A DNA stretch of 40,762 nucleotides. It comes from a virus. This document shows positions 1 through 7,496 of the stretch, piece after piece (the first letter of the stretch is position 1; each line of letters starts with the position of its first letter). The notes under the pieces were generated by a model. That model was not told where the DNA came from, ran no database searches, and saw only the letters and a list, made by a program, of their open reading frames with translations. Location: positions 1 through 40,762 of IMG/VR virus record IMGVR_UViG_3300027607_000007. One strand, 5' to 3'. Both the position numbers and the translations under genes were made by a program.

Positions 1-202
1 CGAGGTCGGCGAGTACATCGACCGGCATGAACGTATCGCGGTGCCGATCATTGCCGGTGTTGGAATAGTCGTTGAGCGTCTTGCGACCGACACGGGTGAT
101 ATCTGCAAAGGCATCCAGACCGCCCGCCTGCTTTATGCTTCGGTGCGTTGCAACTTTTAGCCGCTGCCGCACCGGATCATTGACGCCGCCAAAGCCCGTC
201 AT
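1..202 (-). CDS. Phage CII-like regulatory protein, N-terminal part (partial)
   Basis: This gene runs off the left edge. The minus-strand frame from the ATG at 202 is open for 67 codons and shows a conserved pattern (AGGLDAFADITRVGRKTLNDY, then FMPVDVLADL) that I associate with small CII-type or YmfL-type regulators of alphaproteobacterial phages. Such proteins sit directly after a Cro-like gene and set the lysis-lysogeny balance. The ATG overlaps the stop codon of the upstream Cro-like gene (ATGA), so translation is probably coupled, and a GGGGGTGG stretch before it can serve as ribosome-binding site. The family match is inferred from the motif and gene order. Confidence 0.6.
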   Translation of the reverse strand, partial: MTGFGGVNDPVRQRLKVATHRSIKQAGGLDAFADITRVGRKTLNDYSNTGNDRHRDTFMPVDVLADL

Positions 203-468
203 ACATCCACCCCCACTTTTTCTCGATTTTGTGGGGATGACTGAGGCTCGGAAATTAAAGATGATGCCCCTGAAACATCAAAACCAAACAGATCACCTGC
301 CGTAACAACGCCGTTTGTCGCTCGAACGATTCGACTTGCAAGCGCTCGGCCTGGGAAGCGTTTGCCGCTGATAATGCGGCATATGGTGGAAGGCGTAGAA
401 CCGACTGTTTCAGCAAACTCAGTTTGTGAAATTTTGTTGACGGTCAAATATGTCTCAAGGCGTGACAT
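199..468 (-). CDS. Cro-like helix-turn-helix protein
   Basis: This 89-residue protein has an XRE/Cro-type helix-turn-helix near residues 13-40 (ISQTEFAETVGSTPSTICRI). It is the first gene of a leftward operon with the CII-like gene, with which it shares an ATGA overlap. It diverges from a CI-like gene, which is the classical lambdoid immunity layout. There is no Shine-Dalgarno sequence before the ATG: the 17-base palindrome at 470-486 almost abuts the start codon. The mRNA may therefore be leaderless, and a bound repressor would block it. The C-terminal tail (residues 60-89) is low in structure. It could alternatively be a YdaS-type antitoxin-like regulator. Confidence 0.7.
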   Translation of the reverse strand: MSRLETYLTVNKISQTEFAETVGSTPSTICRIISGKRFPGRALASRIVRATNGVVTAGDLFGFDVSGASSLISEPQSSPQNREKVGVDV

Positions 469-469
469 A

Positions 470-486
470 GCGGCAATTATTGCCGC
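470..486. promoter_or_regulatory. Perfect 17-base palindrome, likely Cro/CI operator
   Basis: GCGGCAATTATTGCCGC is a perfect odd palindrome lying one base upstream of the Cro-like start codon. The core CAATTATTG recurs in another palindrome at 2570-2584. Its position between divergent regulator genes makes an operator the simplest reading. Confidence 0.6.
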
Positions 487-534
487 AATATTTCCAAAGA
501 GGCAACATGCTTGATCAAAAACATGATGATTTTG

Positions 535-575
535 ATTGCCAAATAGGCCCTAGTACATTGTTCCTATTTGGCAAT
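535..575. promoter_or_regulatory. 13-base inverted repeat, likely second immunity operator
   Basis: ATTGCCAAATAGG (535-547) is repeated in perfect inverse at 563-575 with a 15-base spacer. The same TTGCCAAATAGG word recurs at 2550-2561 in non-coding DNA. It lies just upstream of the preferred start of the CI-like gene, a place where a repressor would autoregulate its own promoter. Confidence 0.55.
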
Positions 576-584
576 AATAAATGT

Positions 585-992
585 ATGCACAAGAGCCCAA
601 TCAAACTTGCCAAGCAGATCACTGGCTATACGCAAGAGCGACTTGCCGAAGAATTAGGTATTTCGCCTGGGCATCTATCCCGCATGAGCAACAGCAAACG
701 CCGGATAACGACGGACTACATTGAGCGCCTCGCAAGCGTTTGTGACGTCACCACGGACGAGTTCTATCGACTGCTCGGCACCGAGCCAGGAGACGTTGAA
801 AACGCTTCCGAAAACTTGGTTGGTCACACAGCGAACGAACCACTTGTGCTAAATCCAAGCGTTTTTAAGAAAGCGTATGAACGCGCAAAGGCAATCGAAA
901 AAACCACCTTGGGTGGCAGAGGTTCGAATGCCGATTTCGCAGTAATTTTTGACGAAGTTTACGCTGATTTTTCCGAACAAGAAGGAGACTAA
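585..992 (+). CDS. CI-like repressor (XRE HTH, no peptidase domain)
   Basis: This protein of about 135 residues has a clear XRE helix-turn-helix (YTQERLAEELGISPGHLSRM), followed by a recognition-helix region and a tail without an S24 LexA-type peptidase domain. SOS autocleavage as in lambda is therefore not expected. I chose the ATG at 585 because it leaves the inverted repeat 535-575 non-coding. It has no good Shine-Dalgarno sequence, so the transcript may be leaderless like lambda cI from PRM. The alternative ATG at 507 does have an AGAGG sequence before it and would add 26 residues. The gene diverges from the Cro-like gene and is followed two bases later by the next gene, so it heads a rightward operon of three. 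Confidence 0.75.
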   Translation: MHKSPIKLAKQITGYTQERLAEELGISPGHLSRMSNSKRRITTDYIERLASVCDVTTDEFYRLLGTEPGDVENASENLVGHTANEPLVLNPSVFKKAYERAKAIEKTTLGGRGSNADFAVIFDEVYADFSEQEGD

Positions 993-994
993 CT

Positions 995-1276
995 ATGTGG
1001 CGCCCCGATTTCATCGCACTGTACAGGTGTAAAAAGCCCTACAACTTAGAAGACACACACTCGGATAATCTCGCGTGGATCAGGCAGGAAGAGTGCTACG
1101 GTCTCGCAAAAAGCTTCTCTCTCGCCGTGTCAGGCCATGAGCGATACAGTGACCTCAAAGGCGATGAAATACTGAGGTTCGACGATCTCCTTAGACCTTT
1201 CTTGATGGCTTCGCAGAAACAGCGCAAACTGTTGATGCAACGCCAAGAGCAAGTCGCAAGACGACGAAGAAAATGA
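995..1276 (+). CDS. Hypothetical protein, basic C-terminus
   Basis: This 93-residue protein is not recognised. It follows the CI-like gene by two bases and has a good GAAGGAG ribosome-binding site. The C-terminal 25 residues are strongly basic (QKQRKLLMQRQEQVARRRRK), which suggests nucleic-acid or partner binding. Its stop overlaps the start of the next gene (ATGA), so the three genes from 585 to 1959 look like one transcript. Confidence 0.6.
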   Translation: MWRPDFIALYRCKKPYNLEDTHSDNLAWIRQEECYGLAKSFSLAVSGHERYSDLKGDEILRFDDLLRPFLMASQKQRKLLMQRQEQVARRRRK

Positions 1277-1959
1277 ACGGTCTAGTCATAGAGCAACCCA
1301 TCAAGATTTTGACGCAATCTCGGCTAGACGAGTTTGCCTGTACTTTGCTTTCAAAATGGCAGAAATCCGAGGGCTATCTGACAGGAGATTTTGTTGTCGA
1401 TGTCGAGAAGTTGGTAATCCTTGATCAGCCGTCAGCAAATCAGCCATCTCCTGAAATTCTTTTTTGCGGCGAAGACGCTTTAGCGTCCCGAACCATTGGA
1501 GACAGCTGGTTAATCCAACCTGTCAAGGCCGAGGCATTTGAATACGAATTCAGATGTTTAATCGGCACCCACTACAAAAAAGCGCAAAAGACAAATCAAC
1601 CAGTTCTAGGCCTCGTTTCAGCGCCTACCTTCGTCAATCAGAAACTTTTTAATTTCAACTATGAACGGCTTATTTTGCCTATGAGGACAGCCGGCGGCTC
1701 TCAATTTCTATACTGTTATAGTTTTTTGCCGACGGTCACAGATCGTAGGTCAGCTCCCGCACGACCTGGCGTATTCCTCGGCGATCAATTCCTACAAAAT
1801 ACACATCCCGCAAATCAACTTGCTTGGGAGGAACACGCCATTCAATTCCTCTCGGATAGACGATCGTGTATCCCCAACGCGCCGCATAACCAGCAAGTAC
1901 TTTGTCAGGGCGCATCCAGCCATATGTTAACTCAGGCTTCCACTCATCATAGGCCATGA
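1273..1959 (+). CDS. PAS_5-like protein with apparent read-through tail
   Basis: The first ~155 residues match the general pattern of PAS_5 (DUF1388-type) single-domain proteins common in alphaproteobacteria: an N-terminal helix with a Trp, a central beta-rich stretch, and an ERLILPM...GGSQFLYCYS strand pair near residues 130-150. The role is presumably sensory or regulatory. The last ~75 residues (from about position 1735) run antisense through the 3' end of the leftward gene at 1736 and read like the shadow of that gene. The native stop may therefore have been lost by a rearrangement and the tail may be non-native. It starts with ATGA overlap to the preceding gene. Confidence 0.55.
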   Translation: MNGLVIEQPIKILTQSRLDEFACTLLSKWQKSEGYLTGDFVVDVEKLVILDQPSANQPSPEILFCGEDALASRTIGDSWLIQPVKAEAFEYEFRCLIGTHYKKAQKTNQPVLGLVSAPTFVNQKLFNFNYERLILPMRTAGGSQFLYCYSFLPTVTDRRSAPARPGVFLGDQFLQNTHPANQLAWEEHAIQFLSDRRSCIPNAPHNQQVLCQGASSHMLTQASTHHRP

Positions 1960-2485
1960 GGATCAGTAGCCTTTGGATCAGGCCTAAGAGATCGCCACCC
2001 CGATAGTCTTTGGCGATCCAGCCGTCTCCAATGTAAGAAAATGGTCCAGTTATTCCGCTGGCATACAAGCAGCTATTGGGTGCCATTTCTGCGAAAACGC
2101 CATCCTCTTCCGCAGGATATATTCGGGACCAATGAGCAGACAGGAAGTCTTTTAGGTCCCAACCTGGACGATCGTCATAACGGGCTCCACACATACCTAT
2201 TGGCAATCCAGCCTCATTATAGGCAGCAATTATCATTGCCTGTTCGGGCGATATGTCATTCATGTTTCTTGCAAAGTGCGGCCCAAGATCACCCTTACCG
2301 ATCTGCTGAGAAACAAGCTCCATTTCTGAGATTTGGTTTAGAAGTCGAATTGACCTCACTCCAGAAACTGCCATTGCCTGCGATCGCAAAGACTCGCATG
2401 CAGAATGAATGTCGAGCTTGTTTATCGATCTGGACAACTTGAAACCCCGCCTCGACCCAGAACCCGCCAAAAGTCCGCAGAACAT
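1736..2485 (-). CDS. Putative GNAT-fold acyltransferase-like protein
   Basis: This protein of about 249 residues has a mixed alpha/beta composition. A central stretch (FSYIGDGWIAKDYRGGDLLG, then LLILMAYDEWKPELTYGWM) resembles the acetyl-CoA-binding loop and following helix of GNAT-type acyltransferases, which would make it a cytoplasmic transferase. This is a pattern resemblance only. The ATG at 2485 is used here; a TTG at 2515 is also possible, and neither has a good ribosome-binding site. The 3' end overlaps the rightward PAS-like gene by 224 bases. Operator-like palindromes at 2550-2584 lie just upstream, so it may belong to the same repressor regulon as the immunity genes. Confidence 0.5.
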   Translation of the reverse strand: MFCGLLAGSGSRRGFKLSRSINKLDIHSACESLRSQAMAVSGVRSIRLLNQISEMELVSQQIGKGDLGPHFARNMNDISPEQAMIIAAYNEAGLPIGMCGARYDDRPGWDLKDFLSAHWSRIYPAEEDGVFAEMAPNSCLYASGITGPFSYIGDGWIAKDYRGGDLLGLIQRLLILMAYDEWKPELTYGWMRPDKVLAGYAARWGYTIVYPRGIEWRVPPKQVDLRDVYFVGIDRRGIRQVVRELTYDL

Positions 2486-2549
2486 TAGACAATATTGATC
2501 ATCAAGCGAACCCAAACGTACGCATTTTCAACAGTAGCTAGAAATTGTC

Positions 2550-2584
2550 TTGCCAAATAGGCAATTTCCTGACAATTATTGTCA
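2550..2584. promoter_or_regulatory. Pair of operator-like palindromes
   Basis: TTGCCAAATAGGCAA (2550-2564) shares a 12-base word with the inverted repeat at 535-575. TGACAATTATTGTCA (2570-2584) shares the CAATTATTG core with the palindrome at 470-486. The pair lies upstream of the leftward GNAT-like gene and of the rightward small gene at 2689. Confidence 0.55.
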
Positions 2585-2688
2585 TGCGAGGTGCGCAATA
2601 ATGACATATGCAATGAAAACGTTGGCAATGAGTGTTGCCTTATTGGAAAGTCAAAACAGCGAACTGAAACTTGGAAAGGCCACCTGTC

Positions 2689-2946
2689 GTGAAAAAACTG
2701 ATTGCCCGATTTCGAGCCCGTTTCGTATTTTGGCTTCTTCCGGACATCGAAGGGCATCTGATCATACGGTCGATGAATTTCAACAAACGGTCAGTTGGCC
2801 CCGAAAGCAAGTATCGGGACCCCGCCGAGTTCATCTATCCGCGACTTTATCCGGAAGGGTACAGCGACCCCTTTATCAAAAAGAAAAGTCCCGGTACGAA
2901 ATCCGGCCTTCCCGCGCCTCGAGTGCCATATCAGCATCTTCAATAA
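2689..2946 (+). CDS. Small hypothetical protein
   Basis: This 85-residue frame starts at a GTG with GGAAAGG nine bases before it. The N-terminus is basic then hydrophobic (KKLIARFRARFVFWLLPDIEG), which could be a membrane-associated helix; the rest is polar. The last ~70 bases overlap the convergent gene at 2876-3166, so one of the two may end earlier or be spurious. I do not recognise a family. Confidence 0.4.
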   Translation: MKKLIARFRARFVFWLLPDIEGHLIIRSMNFNKRSVGPESKYRDPAEFIYPRLYPEGYSDPFIKKKSPGTKSGLPAPRVPYQHLQ

Positions 2947-3166
2947 TTTCTAGGAGTGAGTGGAGAACTCTGAATTCTTCGTGCGGGTCGCCACGCAGGC
3001 CGATCAGAAACCTGCACCACTTAACGAGATCATCGCGATCCAGATCGTGGTTCATCTGCGCGTACGACAAGAACATCGAGAGAAACTCTCGTAGGTCACC
3101 CTGCTCGCGCTCCAAAAAAGAAACCCTTTCTTCAAGCGTGCGTTCTTGGTTGTCGGTTCCAGCCAT
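2876..3166 (-). CDS. Small acidic coiled-coil protein
   Basis: This 96-residue protein has an N-terminal coiled-coil segment (RTLEERVSFLEREQGDLREF), followed by an acidic helical domain with RDDLVKWCRFLIGLRGD and EEFRVLHSLLEIIEDAD. A strong ribosome-binding site (TGGAGAAGAGAC) precedes the ATG. It diverges from the gene at 3339. Function is unknown; small accessory phage proteins often look like this. Confidence 0.6.
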   Translation of the reverse strand: MAGTDNQERTLEERVSFLEREQGDLREFLSMFLSYAQMNHDLDRDDLVKWCRFLIGLRGDPHEEFRVLHSLLEIIEDADMALEAREGRISYRDFSF

Positions 3167-3197
3167 GTCTCTTCTCCAGTATGGTGTGGTTGGACAA

Positions 3198-3230
3198 GGG
3201 CGCGCTGTTCAGGCCAATGACAGCGCGCCC
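3198..3230. repeat. 11-base perfect inverted repeat (hairpin)
   Basis: GGGCGCGCTGT and ACAGCGCGCCC form a perfect 11-bp GC-rich stem around an 11-base loop, between two divergent genes. There is no T-run on either side, so it is not a typical terminator. It could be an operator or an RNA structure. Confidence 0.6.
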
Positions 3231-3338
3231 ACTCATTCCACGGTTAAGTTGGACGAGAAGTTACAATCTCAGGCTGCAGGAAAATTGCAATTAGAGTTGG
3301 TAGCGTTTCCCCACAATGCACACGCATGAGATGCAACC

Positions 3339-3791
3339 ATGACAGCCAGTGTGAAGAACACTCTTTCGGCAATCCGTGTTCTGGAACAGGCGCTGCATGA
3401 AGCCGAAACCCGGCAAGGCCCGCCGAAAAAACTCCTGTGCATCGCCTTCAATCTGAAGACGCTGCTCAACTCCGTTTGTAAATGCGTTGACAGCCTGGCG
3501 GCTCAGATCCGCTTCTACCAAAGCGCCAAAAGCCCGACCCGCGCGTTGATCGTCACCCATGACGATGGACGCGAGGAATACGTGAGCGGTCAGAAAGTGC
3601 AGACGCTCTGCCTGCACCTTCCCGATCAGGCAGAAGACGCAGTCATATTTGGCAAGCCGGAAGCCTTGAGCGCGATCGCCGCCGCTCTTGCCGCGTCCGG
3701 ACAACAAGTCACCGGCCCCGCCCAGATCCACGATCTTGCAAAGCAGCTCGGAGCGACAGCACCGGGCGCAGAAAGGCAGCGCCAGCCATGA
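3339..3791 (+). CDS. Hypothetical phage-type protein
   Basis: This 150-residue protein is predicted to be mostly helical, with an N-terminal helical hairpin around residues 5-60 and a small beta segment near residues 68-95 (RALIVTHDDGREEYVSGQKV). It is not recognised. The ribosome-binding site is weak. It overlaps the next gene by four bases (ATGA), so 3339-4331 is a tight three-gene operon ending in an AlpA-type regulator. Confidence 0.55.
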   Translation: MTASVKNTLSAIRVLEQALHEAETRQGPPKKLLCIAFNLKTLLNSVCKCVDSLAAQIRFYQSAKSPTRALIVTHDDGREEYVSGQKVQTLCLHLPDQAEDAVIFGKPEALSAIAAALAASGQQVTGPAQIHDLAKQLGATAPGAERQRQP

Positions 3792-4075
3792 GCAGCAGCC
3801 TAATCGAACTCATTCGCAGCACAGCCCCCTTTGCGCTCATGTCGCTCTCCGGGCTTTGCATCGCCATCATGTTTTTGAATCTGCGCAAGGGCAGCAATGC
3901 CGACGCGCGACCCAGCTTCGGCCATTGGCCGGACACCGCGAAGCGGACCTCCCCTCAGACCGTTCGGCTGGAAGCAGCCGCGCGACGTCTGTCCCTTGGC
4001 CTCGCCGTTGGAATAGCCACCGGCGAGGCCCTTTTCTTTCTCTTTCCTGGGGAATCAAATGAGAGAACCGGTTGA
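3788..4075 (+). CDS. Small membrane protein
   Basis: This 95-residue protein has two predicted membrane helices: residues ~12-30 (APFALMSLSGLCIAIMFL) and ~70-88 (LGLAVGIATGEALFFLF). An Arg-rich loop lies between them. It is coupled to the upstream gene by an ATGA overlap and overlaps the next gene by 17 bases. Function is unknown. The layout is compatible with a small holin-like or superinfection-exclusion-like protein, but nothing specific supports either. Confidence 0.55.
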   Translation: MSSSLIELIRSTAPFALMSLSGLCIAIMFLNLRKGSNADARPSFGHWPDTAKRTSPQTVRLEAAARRLSLGLAVGIATGEALFFLFPGESNERTG

Positions 4076-4331
4076 GATGTTGAGCGCTCGCGAATTGGAA
4101 GCTATTTCCAGTGACACAGCGATCATGACAATCAAGGAAGTTGCGGCGGACACCAAGCTTGCCGAACCGACGATTTACGAACTGGTTCGCAAGAAGAAGT
4201 TTCCGGCGAGCTTCAGCCTGATCGGACGAAAGAGTGTCTGGCTTAAATCAGAGGTCGAATCTTGGAAGCGATGGCGCATTGAAACCGCCAAAGGCAAAGA
4301 GCGCTGGCAACCACCCGTTACTGACAGCTGA
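4059..4331 (+). CDS. AlpA-family HTH regulator / excisionase-like protein
   Basis: This 90-residue protein has a winged-helix MerR/AlpA-type DNA-binding domain: MTIKEVAADTKLAEPTIYEL at residues 23-42, then RKKKFPASFSLIGRKSVWLK, and a C-terminal SEVESWKRWR helix. AlpA-like proteins commonly act as recombination directionality factors or as activators of integrase genes in prophages and ICEs. A GGGGA ribosome-binding site precedes the ATG. It is the last gene before the non-coding interval 4332-4616. Confidence 0.75.
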   Translation: MREPVEMLSARELEAISSDTAIMTIKEVAADTKLAEPTIYELVRKKKFPASFSLIGRKSVWLKSEVESWKRWRIETAKGKERWQPPVTDS

Positions 4332-4616
4332 TTGCCGCAGCACGCACACCTGGGGTCAGGAGCCATTAATCTCAACGATGCCGAATGACTGCTTGGAAGC
4401 CAGTGTGACTAATGCTGCGCCGCACCAATGCGTTTTTCCGCAGTCTGGGTAAAGTCTTTCCAATAACAACGAGGTTTCAATTCGTTTTTTTAGCTCTAGT
4501 CCCTCGGTACTGGACGTGAAAAAGCACTATCGCAACCCTGTAGCTTCCCTTAAACAGTGTAACGCTATGAAGTACTATGCTAAAATTCAAGGCTAAAGTC
4601 AGAACCGGAGAGCGTA
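4332..4616. other. Intergenic region
   Basis: This 285-base stretch holds no convincing gene. The base composition shifts towards A+T near 4450, and the sequence TACTATGCTAAAAT around 4573-4586 could be a -10 region for the three-gene cluster that follows. No matching -35 or terminator is clear. Confidence 0.35.
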
Positions 4617-5900
4617 GTGTCAGACAGCAGCAGCAATTACACAGTTTCTCGCCGGAGTCTCCTTCAAGCGCTCGCATTTACACCCGCGTTTACAGTCCCA
4701 GCAGTTTGGCCAATTCAAGCCGCTGCGGATGCTCTAGTTGCGCTAAAAGGTGCCAACTTGGCCTTAGGTGCCATAAGTGCTTTCGCGCGCCCAGGCAACG
4801 GCCTAGGCGCTATGCTTCGTGCTCAAATGCAAATGCTGCAACTTATCTCCATCCAATTGAACAATATTCACATTGAACTCGCCAGACTTCATGAGACTAT
4901 TAAAGACACGTCAGAGGACCAAAAAGCCTTTATAAACCAACGCTTCCTTGACAAAGAGACTTCCAACATATCGGGCGCAGCTCGCCGATACAGCGAAGCG
5001 CTTACAGCAAGTGGCGGTGATCCAGGCCATTTCACAATTCCCAGCGTCATGGCAGACATTGAAGACATTCGCAATGTTGTCGCTCAAACGCGAACTTCTA
5101 TTCAGGGTGTAAATGGTGGATTAGGTGCAGATGCGAGTCTTGTTTTGCCAGTTTCATGTGCTGTGGAGATCGCTGTTCGGCTTCATCTCAATCAACCTAC
5201 TTCCACGGTTAAGGAAACGCTCAACGGCTACCTAGATTGGCTAAATCGTATACTTGGTGATCAACCGGGGTCCATTTCTAGTGAAATGTCGTCTCTTGCA
5301 TCAGAACACGACGAAACTGTCGACGATATCCCCGATTATCACTGGCTTTCAGAACAGATGCGAAAACAGTTAAAAGTTGGTAGCGATTGGAGAAATTTTG
5401 ACGCCAATGAATGCTATCTTTTTGTCTCAGGCGTTGTCCCTGGACATAACCTAAGTTTCGATATTGCAGAAGGAATTGAGCCATATGCACGGCAGAATCT
5501 TGACGTGTACACATACTCGCGGAGCGTTAACTTCTCTCGTAATTTGAACGACGAGCTGGGGGCTTATCTATTTGAAGTCGACTATGCGAATTCGGGCATC
5601 CGAGGGGTTTCCATTACCCTCCGAGGTGGCCGTACCCAAGGCTTCCCACCCCACAGGTTTAGCGAGTGTCGCAAGACAAATCGGGCTCCCGCCGGTCCCC
5701 GTATGAGAAATGCTTCACAAGTAATTGAGTACATTGAGAATACTGCTCTGCATAAAGAATTTAAGTCGCAGGAGCGAGAGTTCGCGTCTTTCATAACATT
5801 CCTCAACAAGTTTAGAGCAAAGCTTGCTTACCACGCGATAGCACGCGTTGTAGCAATTGAAACACGCAACGAAGTGCGCGCAAGATTGAGTATTATCTGA
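4617..5900 (+). CDS. Tat-exported protein of unknown function
   Basis: This 427-residue protein starts at a GTG with CCGGAG six bases upstream. The N-terminus is a good twin-arginine signal: SRRSLLQ at about residues 11-17, a hydrophobic stretch, then an AxA-like cleavage site near IQAAADA. The product is therefore probably folded before export to the periplasm. Residues ~45-110 contain a hydrophobic Gly/Ala segment and a long amphipathic helical region (MLQLISIQLNNIHIELARLH), which resembles helical pore-forming or membrane-interacting proteins in general character only. The stop TGA overlaps the next ATG by one base. I do not recognise the family. Confidence 0.65.
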   Translation: MSDSSSNYTVSRRSLLQALAFTPAFTVPAVWPIQAAADALVALKGANLALGAISAFARPGNGLGAMLRAQMQMLQLISIQLNNIHIELARLHETIKDTSEDQKAFINQRFLDKETSNISGAARRYSEALTASGGDPGHFTIPSVMADIEDIRNVVAQTRTSIQGVNGGLGADASLVLPVSCAVEIAVRLHLNQPTSTVKETLNGYLDWLNRILGDQPGSISSEMSSLASEHDETVDDIPDYHWLSEQMRKQLKVGSDWRNFDANECYLFVSGVVPGHNLSFDIAEGIEPYARQNLDVYTYSRSVNFSRNLNDELGAYLFEVDYANSGIRGVSITLRGGRTQGFPPHRFSECRKTNRAPAGPRMRNASQVIEYIENTALHKEFKSQEREFASFITFLNKFRAKLAYHAIARVVAIETRNEVRARLSII

Positions 5901-6958
5901 TGGTAAGACACAATTTTTTCCGCATATTCAGTGTTTCTATCTGGTTTCTTGCGTCACTTCTTTTTGCCGATTATTCACTGGCCCAAGCACGATCACCAAC
6001 ACTGGAGCGTGTCAACTTCTACCGCGACGTAGGTAGGTTAATTCGACAAACGCGCTCTTACATCACTGACTCGTCGCGAAATGCTGCCGCAAAGAATGCC
6101 GTTGATGGACTAGGCAAAGAGATATCTGAGTATTTGACCTGGACCTCTGATCGAGGAGCGTTGATCGAAGTTCGGGTTGAGAAGCACCCGAATCCTGACA
6201 TCGGTATTGCGTCAATCCTTGGCAGCCCCGTCCTGCTTGGATACGGTGATACGCCAACCAACGTTTTGGCGGCGTCAACATTAACGGAGCGTTTTCCGAG
6301 TCCTCGAGACGGGTTCATTGAAGCACCAGACCTAAGTTTTTTCATATGGGCTGAGCATCGAGAGTATTTCTTGGGTTTCCGCTCTGCGCTCCATTATGGT
6401 TACATTCCGTCAGAGTTCAGCGAAAAAATAAGAAGGGATGCGTTGCGGATACGTTCTGATCAAGGCGTTATCGATTCAATTCGAACGGTCCGTAAAGCAG
6501 CGATCCGGCGCTCAGCTGTAGAAAGGCTCGCGGAGCTCGCTGACGACGAAGCTCAAGCGCTTCGTATTAGAAATATTTATGATTCTATTGCCAGTAATCA
6601 AGAAATAATTTCTAGTATTCAAAATCAGCTAAATCGCGATTTAGAAGACTTGCGTAAGGCTAATGACCTTTATGCTCGCATCAATCAGCTAAAAGCAATA
6701 CTTGACGTCTCAATTTTTGTTACAGAATACAAGGCGTCTTTCCCAGAGGACGCTGAAGAAGTTGAAAATGTTCGCGATCCGGAAGTCCTGAAGGAATATG
6801 TAGAAAAAACACGCATTGAAAAGGATGGATATGTTATCGAAGGGGAAAGACAGTTGACACTTCTGCGCGACAATAATCAGAGATCATCTGCCGAGATAAG
6901 GAGTGAGCTAGTACAGAAGGGCGCGCCGCGTAATGTCCAAAAAGAATTCGAGCAGTAA
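5900..6958 (+). CDS. Secreted coiled-coil protein of unknown function
   Basis: This 352-residue protein has a Sec signal peptide (about 28 residues, ending SLAQA). Residues ~30-180 are mixed. The region from ~185 to the end is highly charged and helical, with coiled-coil stretches (NQLNRDLEDLRKANDLYARI). It shares one base with the upstream stop codon and overlaps the next gene, so the three are translationally coupled. It is probably a periplasmic partner of the Tat substrate encoded before it. No family is recognised. Confidence 0.6.
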   Translation: MVRHNFFRIFSVSIWFLASLLFADYSLAQARSPTLERVNFYRDVGRLIRQTRSYITDSSRNAAAKNAVDGLGKEISEYLTWTSDRGALIEVRVEKHPNPDIGIASILGSPVLLGYGDTPTNVLAASTLTERFPSPRDGFIEAPDLSFFIWAEHREYFLGFRSALHYGYIPSEFSEKIRRDALRIRSDQGVIDSIRTVRKAAIRRSAVERLAELADDEAQALRIRNIYDSIASNQEIISSIQNQLNRDLEDLRKANDLYARINQLKAILDVSIFVTEYKASFPEDAEEVENVRDPEVLKEYVEKTRIEKDGYVIEGERQLTLLRDNNQRSSAEIRSELVQKGAPRNVQKEFEQ

Positions 6959-7316
6959 TAACATGCTCTCAAAATTTAACATAGGGAATTTAAATCGAGA
7001 CTCATATTTGCCCAAAAGAGCTCCCTATATCTATTTGTTTGGAATTAGTTTTATCTCTTACTTTTATCATGAATTTATTTATTATGTGCATTTTCCAATA
7101 GAATCGCGAAATCATGATTGGGGTGGGCTTATTCATCTTGATTATCGACTTATTGGGGCAACTCTGGTATTCTTAATTACATACTTTTTTGGAACAATTA
7201 CTCTTATTTTTTTCAGCTTCCGTAAAGGATTTTTTTCATCAACTATTAAGAAGCCGCAATTTATTTTAGGCTGGATTATGGCATTATTATGCACAGGAAT
7301 TCTAATATTTACCTAA
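6933..7316 (+). CDS. Small membrane protein, third gene of the exported cluster
   Basis: This 127-residue protein has three predicted membrane helices: ~32-50 (YIYLFGISFISYFYHEF), ~72-95 (IGATLVFLITYFFGTITLIF) and ~108-126 (ILGWIMALLCTGILIF). It is strikingly AT-rich compared with its neighbours. The start may be the ATG at 6933 (overlapping the previous gene by 26 bases) or the ATG at 6963, four bases after the upstream stop. It is likely the inner-membrane member of the cluster. Function is unknown. Confidence 0.55.
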   Translation: MSKKNSSSNNMLSKFNIGNLNRDSYLPKRAPYIYLFGISFISYFYHEFIYYVHFPIESRNHDWGGLIHLDYRLIGATLVFLITYFFGTITLIFFSFRKGFFSSTIKKPQFILGWIMALLCTGILIFT

Positions 7317-7490
7317 TAGTTTCAAAGTACTTTGTAGTTGGCACCAGCGAGTCAAGCAATCTAGCGGTTATTTCGAAGCGAAATCATCAATAACAAGAAG
7401 AAGAATTACTGCCGTGTCCCTTGACTCGGTCATGCGCCACTACGGGGATTCAGACTGTGTGAACGGTATGGTTCAAATACGCAGGAGGAA
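7317..7490. other. Non-coding, degenerate region
   Basis: No gene is seen here. It is the start of a decayed interval between the exported cluster and the tRNA scar. A strong ribosome-binding sequence (GCAGGAGGAA, 7481-7490) at its end belongs to the transposase remnant that follows. Confidence 0.4.
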
Positions 7491-7496
7491 TTGCAC

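Noticed and set aside
1736-2485. LuxI-type autoinducer synthase
   Set aside because: Overall GNAT-like character only; the conserved LuxI residue pattern is not evident.
2550-3329. Long plus-strand open frame of 259 residues
   Set aside because: It begins in the operator pair, is Ser/Arg-rich like a shadow frame, and runs antisense over the gene at 2876-3166, which has a strong start signal.
3291-3731. Minus-strand open frame opposite 3339-3791
   Set aside because: It is a shadow of the plus-strand gene; the plus-strand operon has tight overlaps and better composition.
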